The notes under the pieces: generated by a model
The model's input: the letters and a program-made list of their open reading frames with translations, nothing else
Database searches by the model: none
What the model was told of the DNA's origin: nothing
Part shown: one piece after another, positions 51,106-58,312 of the stretch
How positions within the stretch are numbered: position 1 is the first letter of the stretch
How the letters are laid out: each line of letters opens with the position of its first letter
NCBI RefSeq assembly: GCF_900106785.1
Contig: NZ_LT629844.1
Location: 664,985 to 728,984 of the forward strand
Reading direction: 5' to 3'
Length of the DNA: 64,000 nucleotides
DNA from: Prevotellamassilia timonensis
GTDB taxonomy: Bacteria > Bacteroidota > Bacteroidia > Bacteroidales > Bacteroidaceae
Made by a program: the position numbers and the translations under genes

Positions 51106-51200
51106 GCCCCCATTAGAGTTAGCGTTTGGAGTTAGCGTTTAGAGTTAGCGTTTAGAGGTAGCGCTTGGTAGTAGCTTTCGTTTAGAGGCAGCTTTTTTTG
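51106..51200. repeat. PAL1 copy, right part (after ISA)
   Basis: GCCCCCATTAGAGTTAGCG then GAGTTAGCGTTTA 13-mers and CTTGGTAGTAGC. It continues the PAL1 copy broken at 49713. Confidence 0.8.
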
Positions 51201-51306
51201 CAGCACGTTTCAGTCAACTTGCAATTCCACCCAAAATGATTTAGCAAAAAAGTCAATTGTGAACGCCTTGCCTGTAAGGGCAAAAGCATTCGATCGATAT
51301 AAAATC
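51201..51306. repeat. 106-bp segment duplicated from 34062-34167
   Basis: Same order of words (CAGCACGTTTCAGTCAACTT to CGATCGATATAAAAT), with few substitutions. No gene. Confidence 0.75.
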
Positions 51307-51348
51307 AGGGCTGAATTCCTCGGTTGGAATTCAGCCCTTAAAGTTTTT
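51307..51348. terminator. Strong terminator downstream of speA
   Basis: AGGGCTGAATTCC and GGAATTCAGCCCT form a perfect 13-bp stem with a 6-nt loop. T-rich runs lie on both sides (AGTTTTTTG on plus, GATTTTATAT on minus), so it can work in both directions; 58 nt after the speA stop. Confidence 0.8.
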
Positions 51349-51405
51349 TGAAAGATGTTCGGTAACTATGAACAAAGGTACACACATTACCGGACAGCAA
51401 TAATT

Positions 51406-53298
51406 TTATTCAAGGTAAGTGTAGCCATACAGGCCAGAGCGGTAGTTGGAGATGAACTCCTTGCCCTCCTCGGTGGTTATCTTGCCCTCCTTGACGGCCT
51501 TGCTGACCCATGTTTCGAGACGGCGCACAAGGCGCTTGGGGTCGTATTGCACATACTCGAGCACATCGGCCACGGTTTCACCATCAATGGTCTTGTCGAT
51601 GCTGTAACCATCTTCGTCGACGGTGACGTGCACGGCGTTGGTGTCGCCAAAGAGGTTGTGCATGTTGCCCAAAATCTCTTGGTAGGCTCCTACAAGGAAC
51701 ACGCCAATGTAGTAGTGCTCGCCCTCGCGGAAGGCATGCAACGGCAGGTAGGACGTTTGTTGGTTGTAGTTGACGTAGGCCGATATTTTGCCGTCAGAGT
51801 CGCAGGTGATGTCCTGTAGTGTGGCTGACACGGTGGGACGCTCGTTGAGGCGCTCAATGGGCATGATGGGGAACAGTTGGTCGATGCCCCACGAGTCGGG
51901 CAGTGACTGGAAGAGCGAAAAGTTGCAGAAGTATTTGTCGGCCATCATCTTGTCGAGTGTGCGCAGTTCGTCGGGCACATGCTTTTGGTGGTGGGCCAGT
52001 TCGCTGATTTCGCGTGTGATGCTCCAGTACAGACTTTCGATCTGTGCACGCGTTTTGAGGTCGATGATGCCGTGGCGGAAGAGGTCGAGCGCCTCGTCGC
52101 GAATGTCCTGCGCATCGTGCCAGTCCTCAAGCATGGAGCGGGGCGAGAGTTTGTCCCATATCTCGGTAAGGTCGTGTACAAGCTGGTGGTCCTGTTCGGT
52201 GGGGTGGAAATCCTCGCTCATGTGGGGCATGCTCACGCTCTCCATTACGTCGACAATGAGCACAGAGTGGTGTGCGGTGAGCGAGCGTCCGCCCTCGGTG
52301 ATGAGGTTGGGGTGGGGTATGTTGTTTTTGTTGGCCGCATCGACAAATGTGTAGACGCAGTCGTTGACATACTCCTGAATGGAATAGTTAACCGAACTTT
52401 CGGAGTTGCTTGAGCGTGTGCCATCGTAGTCAACGCCAAGTCCGCCGCCACAGTCGACAAACTCGATGTTGAAGCCCATGGCGTGCAGCTGCACATAGAA
52501 TTGGGCAGCCTCGCGCAGGGCTGTGGAGATGCGGCGAATTTTGGTTATTTGTGAGCCGATGTGGAAGTGTATGAGCTTGAGGCAGTCGTGCATGCCCATT
52601 TCGTCGAGCATGCGCAAGGCGTCGAGCAGTTCGGAAGAGTTAAGGCCGAACTTTGAGGCGTCGCCGCCGCTCTCTTGCCATTTGCCGGTGCCGCTGGCTG
52701 CTAACTTGATGCGTATGCCGAGGTTGGGGCGCACGCCAAGTTTTTCGGCTGTGCGGGCAATGGTGATGAGTTCGGGCAGCTTTTCAACTACCAGAAACAC
52801 GCGTTTGCCCATTTTCTGACCGAGCAGGGCCAGTTCGATAAAGTTTTGGTCTTTGTGGCCGTTGCAGATGATAAGGCTGTCAGAGTCCATGTTGGTGGCG
52901 AGCACAGCGTGCAACTCGGGTTTGGAGCCGGCTTCAAGACCAAGGTTATATTTCTTGCCGTGGCTGATAATTTCTTCGACCACGGGGCGCATTTGGTTGA
53001 CCTTGATGGGGTAGATTATAAAGTGTTCGGCTTTGTAGTCATACTCTTTGGCTGCCTGGTTGAAACAGTCAGAGGTCTTTTCGATACGGTTATCCAATAT
53101 GTCGGGGAAACGCAGAAGTACGGGGGCTGTGATGTCGCGTGAGTTGAGTTCGTCAACTATCTCTTTGAGGTCGACGCGTACATCGTTTTTGCGTGGTGAC
53201 ACGTAGGCGTGGCCTTTTTCGTTGATACCGAAGTAGTTGACTCCCCAACCTTTGATGTTGTAGAGCTCCTCAGAATCTTCAATTCTCCATTTACGCAT
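51406..53298 (-). CDS. speA: Biosynthetic arginine decarboxylase
   Basis: 630 residues from MRKWRIEDSEELYNIKGWG, the standard SpeA size; a TTG three codons upstream is less likely. PLP-binding Lys in YPIKVNQMRPVVEEI near 95 and the following GLEAGSKPEL are diagnostic of group IV (alanine-racemase fold) decarboxylases. Also seen: LIHFHIGSQITKIRRIST, VDCGGGLGVDYDGTRS and the LPDSWGIDQLFPIMPIERLNE segment of SpeA. It converts arginine to agmatine, the first step of polyamine synthesis. It is the last gene of a topA-aroK-speA run with gaps of 9 and 133 nt; a weak hairpin at 53345-53386 lies before it. Confidence 0.96.
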   Translation of the reverse strand: MRKWRIEDSEELYNIKGWGVNYFGINEKGHAYVSPRKNDVRVDLKEIVDELNSRDITAPVLLRFPDILDNRIEKTSDCFNQAAKEYDYKAEHFIIYPIKVNQMRPVVEEIISHGKKYNLGLEAGSKPELHAVLATNMDSDSLIICNGHKDQNFIELALLGQKMGKRVFLVVEKLPELITIARTAEKLGVRPNLGIRIKLAASGTGKWQESGGDASKFGLNSSELLDALRMLDEMGMHDCLKLIHFHIGSQITKIRRISTALREAAQFYVQLHAMGFNIEFVDCGGGLGVDYDGTRSSNSESSVNYSIQEYVNDCVYTFVDAANKNNIPHPNLITEGGRSLTAHHSVLIVDVMESVSMPHMSEDFHPTEQDHQLVHDLTEIWDKLSPRSMLEDWHDAQDIRDEALDLFRHGIIDLKTRAQIESLYWSITREISELAHHQKHVPDELRTLDKMMADKYFCNFSLFQSLPDSWGIDQLFPIMPIERLNERPTVSATLQDITCDSDGKISAYVNYNQQTSYLPLHAFREGEHYYIGVFLVGAYQEILGNMHNLFGDTNAVHVTVDEDGYSIDKTIDGETVADVLEYVQYDPKRLVRRLETWVSKAVKEGKITTEEGKEFISNYRSGLYGYTYLE

Positions 53299-53344
53299 AG
53301 CGGGCAAGGTGATATTATATTAAGTAGGGATTTTAATATGTTGC

Positions 53345-53386
53345 GCAGGTGTTGTTTTTACACTGTGTCATGATAGGTGCACCTGC
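53345..53386 (-). other. Weak hairpin between aroK and speA
   Basis: GCAGGTG (53345-53351) pairs with CACCTGC (53380-53386), 28-nt loop. It may be a partial terminator or leader structure of speA; no T-run. Confidence 0.3.
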
Positions 53387-53431
53387 TTGTAGGTTTATTA
53401 TTGTAGTGGGTTCGTGTGTCAGCGAGGGGCG

Positions 53432-53959
53432 TCAGCCAATGGCATTGGCAATGTCCTGTGTAACGAACTTGATTTTGTCGAAAGAGTCGAGCACGTTGAC
53501 ATCGACTATGTGGCGTGCCTTGCTGTAGAACGGTTCGCGTTGTGCCAACTGTTCTGTGACGAACTGTTGCAGTTGTTCGGGTGTTTTGTCCTTGAGCAGC
53601 GGACGCTCGCCCCGACTCATTGACAGGTGCTGCAAGATGGTTTCGGGCGAGGCTTTGAGGTAGAATACTTCGCCCACTTGGTTCATGTAGTCAATGTTGT
53701 CGAAGAAGCAGGGTGTACCCCCGCCGCACGAAAGCACGACATTTTCGAACTCTGCCACTTCGTGCAGCATGCGGCGCTCGAGGTCGCGGAAGTGTGCTTC
53801 GCCCTTTTCGGCAAATATTTGGCTCACCTTGGTGTGGTAGCGCTCCTCGATGTACCAGTCAAGGTCGTAGAAGGTGCGGTTCATCAGTTTGGCAAGGTCG
53901 CGTCCGATGGTGGTTTTCCCCACGCACATGTAGCCTACTAAAATGATGCTTTTGTTCAT
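53432..53959 (-). CDS. aroK: Shikimate kinase
   Basis: 175 residues. Walker A GYMCVGKTTIG at 9-19, DLDWYIEER (shikimate-binding Asp) near 33, FAEKGEAHFRDLERRML with the substrate-binding Arg near 58, CGGGTP near 79, and the lid RGERPLL with its Arg near 117. The enzyme phosphorylates shikimate in the aromatic amino acid pathway. It follows topA by 9 nt on the same strand. Confidence 0.95.
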   Translation of the reverse strand: MNKSIILVGYMCVGKTTIGRDLAKLMNRTFYDLDWYIEERYHTKVSQIFAEKGEAHFRDLERRMLHEVAEFENVVLSCGGGTPCFFDNIDYMNQVGEVFYLKASPETILQHLSMSRGERPLLKDKTPEQLQQFVTEQLAQREPFYSKARHIVDVNVLDSFDKIKFVTQDIANAIG

Positions 53960-53968
53960 GACAGTTGC

Positions 53969-56332
53969 TTATTTTTTAGTGGCTCGTGAACGTGTGCGTG
54001 TGGCAGGCTTTTTACTTTCAGATGCAATGATTTGCTTGCACTCGTCGAGGGAGAGTTCGGCGGCGCGGTCGGCATCTTTTTTGGGTATTTTGTAGTTTTT
54101 GCCTTGGTAGCTGATGTAGGGGCCCCAACGGCCGGCGCGCACTTCGAGTTCGGGCTCTTCGGCAAATTGTTTGAGGTGGCTTTTAGCCTCCTTGTCGCGT
54201 TTGTCCTTTATAAGCTCGATGGCACGGTCGAGTGTGATGTCCATGGGGTCCTCGCCCTTTGGAATGGACACAAACAGTTTGCCAATTTGCACGTAGGGGC
54301 CGAAGCGTCCTACGTTGGCTTTGACAGTCTGCTCTTCAAACTCACCCAAGGTGCGTGGCAACTTGAACAGGTCGAGTGCCTCGTCGAGTGTGATGGTTTC
54401 GATGCTTTGGCCTTTGTTGAGGTTGGCAAAGCGTGGCTTCTCGTCGTCGCTTGGTGTGCCAATTTGCACTACGGGACCAAAACGTCCGATCTTTACGCTC
54501 ACGGGTTTGCCCGTTTGCGGGTCGGTACCGAGTTCGCGTTCGCCCACACGGTGCTCAGTCTTTTCGTTGAGTGTGCGTTCAACCTGCGGGTCAAAATCCT
54601 TGTAGAAGTCACTGATCATTTGTGTCCAGTTCTCCTTGCCTTCTGCCACCTCGTCGAATTGTTTTTCAACGTTGGCGGTGAAGTTGTAGTCCATGATTTC
54701 GGGGAAGTATTCCATCAGGAAGTCATTGACTACGAGCCCTGTGTCGGTGGGCACCAGTTTGCCGCGGTTGCTGCCCACGTTTTCGGTGAGCGTTTGTTCG
54801 GTTATGTTGTTGCCGGCCAGTGTGAGTTGGCAGTAGTTGCGTGGTTGTCCCTCGTTGTCGCCCTTGACCACATATTCGCGGTTTTGAATGGTAGATATGG
54901 TGGGGGCGTAGGTTGACGGGCGGCCGATGCCTAACTCCTCGAGTTTGTGCACGAGCGAAGCCTCGGTGTAGCGCGGTGGTTGTTGTGTAAAGCGCTGTTG
55001 GGCTACAATCTCTTGGTTTTGCAGGTTCTGTCCCTCGCTCATGGGGGGCAGCAGACGTGACTCGTCGGCGGTATTGGCGTTGTCATCATCGCCTTGGCTC
55101 TCACGATAGACGCGCAGGAAACCGTCGAACTTTACAACTTCGCCGGTGGCCTGGAAGTAGTAGCCGTTGTGGTTGTCCGTGGCACTTGTAACGCTGATGT
55201 TGACCGTGGTGCGCTCAAGTTGCGCATTGGCCATTTGGCAAGCGATGGTACGTTTCCAAATCAGTTCGTACAGGCGTTGCTCGCGGCTGTCGCCGGTGAT
55301 GGTCTGTCGTGCCATGTCGGTGGGGCGTATGGCTTCGTGTGCCTCCTGTGCCCCTTTGGCATGGGTGTGGTAGGTGCGGCGTTGGTGGTAGTTGGCCCCC
55401 ATGATGTTGGTAATGACCGGTGCGCAACTGTTGAGGCAGAGGTCGGAGAGGTTCATAGAGTCGGTACGCATGTAGGTGATGAGTCCTGACTCGTAAAGGC
55501 TCTGTGCCACGCGCATGGTCACGGCAACGGGGAAACCGAGTTTGCGTGCGGCCTCTTGTTGCAGTGTGGACGTGGTAAATGGGGGTGCCGGTGTGCGCTG
55601 GGTAGGGCGCTTGCTGATGCTGTCGATGGTGTAGCTGGCCTGCTTGCATGACTCGAGGAAAGCCTCGGCCTGCTCCTTGCTGCTGAACCGTTTGTTGAGT
55701 TCGGCACGCAATGGGGTGGTGTGTCCTTTGTCGTCGGGAACATCAAAAAGTGCTGTGACGCGGTAGCTCTCTTCGGGCTTGAACTGTTGTATTTCGCGTT
55801 CACGCTCAACGATGAGTCGCACGGCCACACTTTGTACACGGCCTGCCGAGAGACTCGGGCGCACTTTGCGCCACAATACGGGTGACAGTTTGAAGCCCAC
55901 CAGGCGGTCGAGCACACGGCGAGCTTGTTGTGCATCGACCAGATTGAGGTCGATGTGTCGCGGATGCTCGATGGCTGCGAGAATGGCCGGCTTTGTGATT
56001 TCGTGAAAGACGATGCGCTTGGTCTCTTTGGGGTCGAGGCCGAGCACTTCGGCCAGGTGCCATGATATGGCTTCCCCCTCGCGGTCCTCATCGGACGCGA
56101 GCCACACAGCCTCCGATTTTTTGGCTTGTGCACGCAAGTCGCTCACTACTTTCTTTTTGTCGGCGGGTATTTCGTATTGCGGTTCGAAGGTGTCGAGGTC
56201 AACGCCAAAATTTTTCTTTTTCAAGTCGCGGATATGTCCGTAACTTGACATGACTTTATAGTCTGATCCAAGAAACTTTTCGATGGTTTTGGCCTTGGCA
56301 GGAGACTCGACTATTACCAAATTCTTTTGCAT
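53969..56332 (-). CDS. topA: DNA topoisomerase I
   Basis: 787 residues from MQKNLVIVESPAKAKTIEKF; an in-frame upstream start lies in the promoter repeat and is not used. TOPRIM domain: VIVESPAKAKT at 5-15 and ASDEDREGEAISWHLAEVL near 93 (catalytic Glu, DxDxE acidic triad). The active-site Tyr is in ESGLITYMRTDSMNLSD near 300. The C-terminal third carries three GRFGP/GRWGP-type repeats (GRFGPVVQIG, GRFGPYVQIGK, GRWGPYISYQG), the cysteine-free zinc-ribbon-like repeats common in Bacteroidota enzymes, and a basic tail. It relaxes negative supercoils. First gene of the topA-aroK-speA run. Confidence 0.97.
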   Translation of the reverse strand: MQKNLVIVESPAKAKTIEKFLGSDYKVMSSYGHIRDLKKKNFGVDLDTFEPQYEIPADKKKVVSDLRAQAKKSEAVWLASDEDREGEAISWHLAEVLGLDPKETKRIVFHEITKPAILAAIEHPRHIDLNLVDAQQARRVLDRLVGFKLSPVLWRKVRPSLSAGRVQSVAVRLIVEREREIQQFKPEESYRVTALFDVPDDKGHTTPLRAELNKRFSSKEQAEAFLESCKQASYTIDSISKRPTQRTPAPPFTTSTLQQEAARKLGFPVAVTMRVAQSLYESGLITYMRTDSMNLSDLCLNSCAPVITNIMGANYHQRRTYHTHAKGAQEAHEAIRPTDMARQTITGDSREQRLYELIWKRTIACQMANAQLERTTVNISVTSATDNHNGYYFQATGEVVKFDGFLRVYRESQGDDDNANTADESRLLPPMSEGQNLQNQEIVAQQRFTQQPPRYTEASLVHKLEELGIGRPSTYAPTISTIQNREYVVKGDNEGQPRNYCQLTLAGNNITEQTLTENVGSNRGKLVPTDTGLVVNDFLMEYFPEIMDYNFTANVEKQFDEVAEGKENWTQMISDFYKDFDPQVERTLNEKTEHRVGERELGTDPQTGKPVSVKIGRFGPVVQIGTPSDDEKPRFANLNKGQSIETITLDEALDLFKLPRTLGEFEEQTVKANVGRFGPYVQIGKLFVSIPKGEDPMDITLDRAIELIKDKRDKEAKSHLKQFAEEPELEVRAGRWGPYISYQGKNYKIPKKDADRAAELSLDECKQIIASESKKPATRTRSRATKK

Positions 56333-56351
56333 AGTTTTCTGTTTTATGGTG

Positions 56352-56560
56352 CAAAAGTAGTGCAAGGTGAGCGAAGTGCAAAACAAAAAAGTCTTTTTTT
56401 GTTTTCAGTTCCGAACCGCCGCCTACTTTGGCGGTGAAAAGTAGTGCAAGGTGAGCGAAGTGCAAAACAAAAAAGTCTTTTTTTGTTTTCAGTTCCGAAC
56501 CGCCGCCTACTTTGACGGTGAAAAGTAGTGCAAGGTGAGCGAAGTGCAAAACAAAAAAGT
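56352..56560 (-). promoter_or_regulatory. Tandem promoter-bearing repeats (84 bp) upstream of topA
   Basis: Unit nearest the gene: TACTTTTG (minus strand, 56359-56352) with TTTG 19 nt upstream (plus CAAA at 56379-56382), a full consensus promoter 20 nt before topA. Units 2 (56436) and 3 (56520) keep the TTTG and spacing but read TACTTTTC, so may be weaker. The spacer CTCACCTTGCAC resembles that in front of pgi and the OstA-like gene. Confidence 0.75.
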
Positions 56561-56835
56561 AAACCTACGAACAGACTCAAGCACCAAACGCTACCACTAA
56601 ACGCTACCTCTAATGGGGGCGACGCGTCTCGCGTCGGGAAAATATGCTGCTATTATTTAGCAGAGTTCGTATGCCTTTCCTTTCTCTGTCCGACGCGAGA
56701 CGCGTCGCCCCCATTAGTGCTTGCGTTTGTTGCTTGCGTTTGTTGCTTGCGTTTGTTGCTTGCGTTTGTTGCTTGCGTTTGTTGTTTGCATTTGTTGTTT
56801 GCGTTTGTAGTTTGGCTCCGTTCGCATGGCTCCGT
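56560..56835. repeat. PAL1 copy with long 13-mer tract
   Basis: Arms TAATGGGGGCGACGCG at 56611 and CGTCGCCCCCATTA ending 56716. On the right, at least six GCTTGCGTTTGTT-type 13-mers run from 56718 to 56810. This and the topA repeats fill the 598-nt gap to the OmpA gene terminator. Confidence 0.85.
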
Positions 56836-56861
56836 TTTACCATACAATATATGAAACAAAA

Positions 56862-56892
56862 CAAGGGCTGCACCAACTTGGCGCAGCCCTTG
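56862..56892 (-). terminator. Terminator of the OmpA-family gene
   Basis: CAAGGGCTGC (56862-56871) pairs with GCAGCCCTTG (56883-56892). On the minus strand it is followed by TTTTGTTTCAT. It lies 38 nt after the stop codon. Confidence 0.8.
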
Positions 56893-56930
56893 ATAAGAGA
56901 TATATGAACCGTTAAGTGTTCAAATAAGGA

Positions 56931-58085
56931 TTACTGAATCTTAACAGTAGCACGACGGTTGTATGAGAACGGCTCGAGGTTCATTACACCACCCTTAGCT
57001 TCGGTGATGATGTTGTCGCGGTTAACGCCCATCTTAACGAGTTCGTTAGCAACAGTCTCGGCACGCTTCTGAGAGAGCTTCTGGTTGTATTCGGCAGAAC
57101 CAGTCTTGCTATCAGCGTAACCAGTAACAACGATCTTAGAGTTGTTAGCCTTAGCATACTCGGCAACTTCCTTCACGTTAACGAGATCCTTGCGGCTGGC
57201 AACCTTAGCAGAGTTGATGTTGAAGAATACGCTTGAAGTAGTACCAACGAATTCCTTGCTGTTAACAACAGGCTGGTTCTTGGCGTTAGCAAGCATATCG
57301 CGCAGACGTGCATTTTCGTCCTGCTGCTCCTTGAGTGACTGGTTGAGAGCGTCCATCTGCTCTTTGTTCATAGCCATGAGGGCGTCAACATCAGGCACCT
57401 TGTCCCAAGTGCACTTGCCGAGGTTGTAAGTAACACCTACATCGAGACGGAGATCCTTGTCCCAGTGCTTCATCTTGTTCTTCTTGTAGCCTGCCCAGTT
57501 GTCGTTGGCAGCCTGGTCAAGAGAACCTTCAGTAGCACCTACGCTGAGGTCAGCAAAAATTTGAACGTGCTTGCTTACGCGGAAGTTGTTCAACAAACCA
57601 GCAGTGTAGTAGATGTCAGCATTCTTGCCGTTGTTCAGCTTAGTTGATACACCGATACCTACATAAGGAATGAAGTTCCAAACGCGCTTTTCGTTGTAAC
57701 CGCAGAACATGTTAGAGAGGTTGAACATAACGTCCTCGTGAACGTTGAGTGCGGTATAGAGAGGGTGGCTCGTTTCAGAGTTAACCTGCTTACCCTTGAT
57801 AGCGTCGAACTTAGTACGAAGACCGATGCCCGGAGTAAACCACTTACCTACAGCTACAGTGAATCCGATAGTACCACGCTTGTCGCTGAATGGGTTGTTG
57901 CTAACACCATGCTCCTGTGAAGTGTAGTAAGCTGTACCAGATACACCAGCGCTTACAAACCAGTTAGCCCAGAATGAGTTGGTGGCCACACTGTACTTCT
58001 TGGTAGGAACTTCAGTGTCTTGAGCCATAGCCGTTGTGGTCGATGCAAGACCTACAAAGGCGAGTGCAATCATTAATTTTTTCAT
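56931..58085 (-). CDS. OmpA-family outer-membrane protein
   Basis: 384 residues from MKKLMIALAFVGLAST...AMA|QD, a signal peptide; an upstream in-frame start lies in the promoter region. Residues about 30-215 have the alternating pattern of an 8-stranded barrel with aromatic girdles (WANWFVSAGVSGTAYY, GIGLRTKFDAIKGKQ). A coiled-coil segment (MNKEQMDALNQSLKEQQDENARLRDMLANAK) follows at about 250-285. The OmpA peptidoglycan-binding domain ends the protein: VTGYADSKTGSAEYNQKLSQKRAETVANELVKMGV. It links outer membrane and cell wall and is probably abundant. The own promoter and terminator make it monocistronic. Confidence 0.92.
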   Translation of the reverse strand: MKKLMIALAFVGLASTTTAMAQDTEVPTKKYSVATNSFWANWFVSAGVSGTAYYTSQEHGVSNNPFSDKRGTIGFTVAVGKWFTPGIGLRTKFDAIKGKQVNSETSHPLYTALNVHEDVMFNLSNMFCGYNEKRVWNFIPYVGIGVSTKLNNGKNADIYYTAGLLNNFRVSKHVQIFADLSVGATEGSLDQAANDNWAGYKKNKMKHWDKDLRLDVGVTYNLGKCTWDKVPDVDALMAMNKEQMDALNQSLKEQQDENARLRDMLANAKNQPVVNSKEFVGTTSSVFFNINSAKVASRKDLVNVKEVAEYAKANNSKIVVTGYADSKTGSAEYNQKLSQKRAETVANELVKMGVNRDNIITEAKGGVMNLEPFSYNRRATVKIQ

Positions 58086-58185
58086 AATTAGATGATTTGA
58101 AACTATTAATAATATTGTATTTGTTTTGTTGTCGTTATGTATTGCATGGCATTCGTAGGGGGCTACTTTTGCCTGCAACTTGTTG

Positions 58186-58217
58186 CAAAGTTAAGTATAC
58201 TTGTGTGTTTGACGCAA
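58186..58217 (-). promoter_or_regulatory. Promoter of the OmpA-family gene
   Basis: Minus-strand TAACTTTG at 58193-58186 with GTTG 20 nt upstream (58217-58214), close to the TTTG consensus. Leader of about 95 nt. Confidence 0.6.
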
Positions 58218-58312
58218 CTTTTTGCGTGAAAAATAGCTTTTATACCGTGATTTAGACTTATTTTGTAAGGTGTATTGTGCGTTTTGGTGGCTTATGATAC
58301 CTAAAGGCGCGT

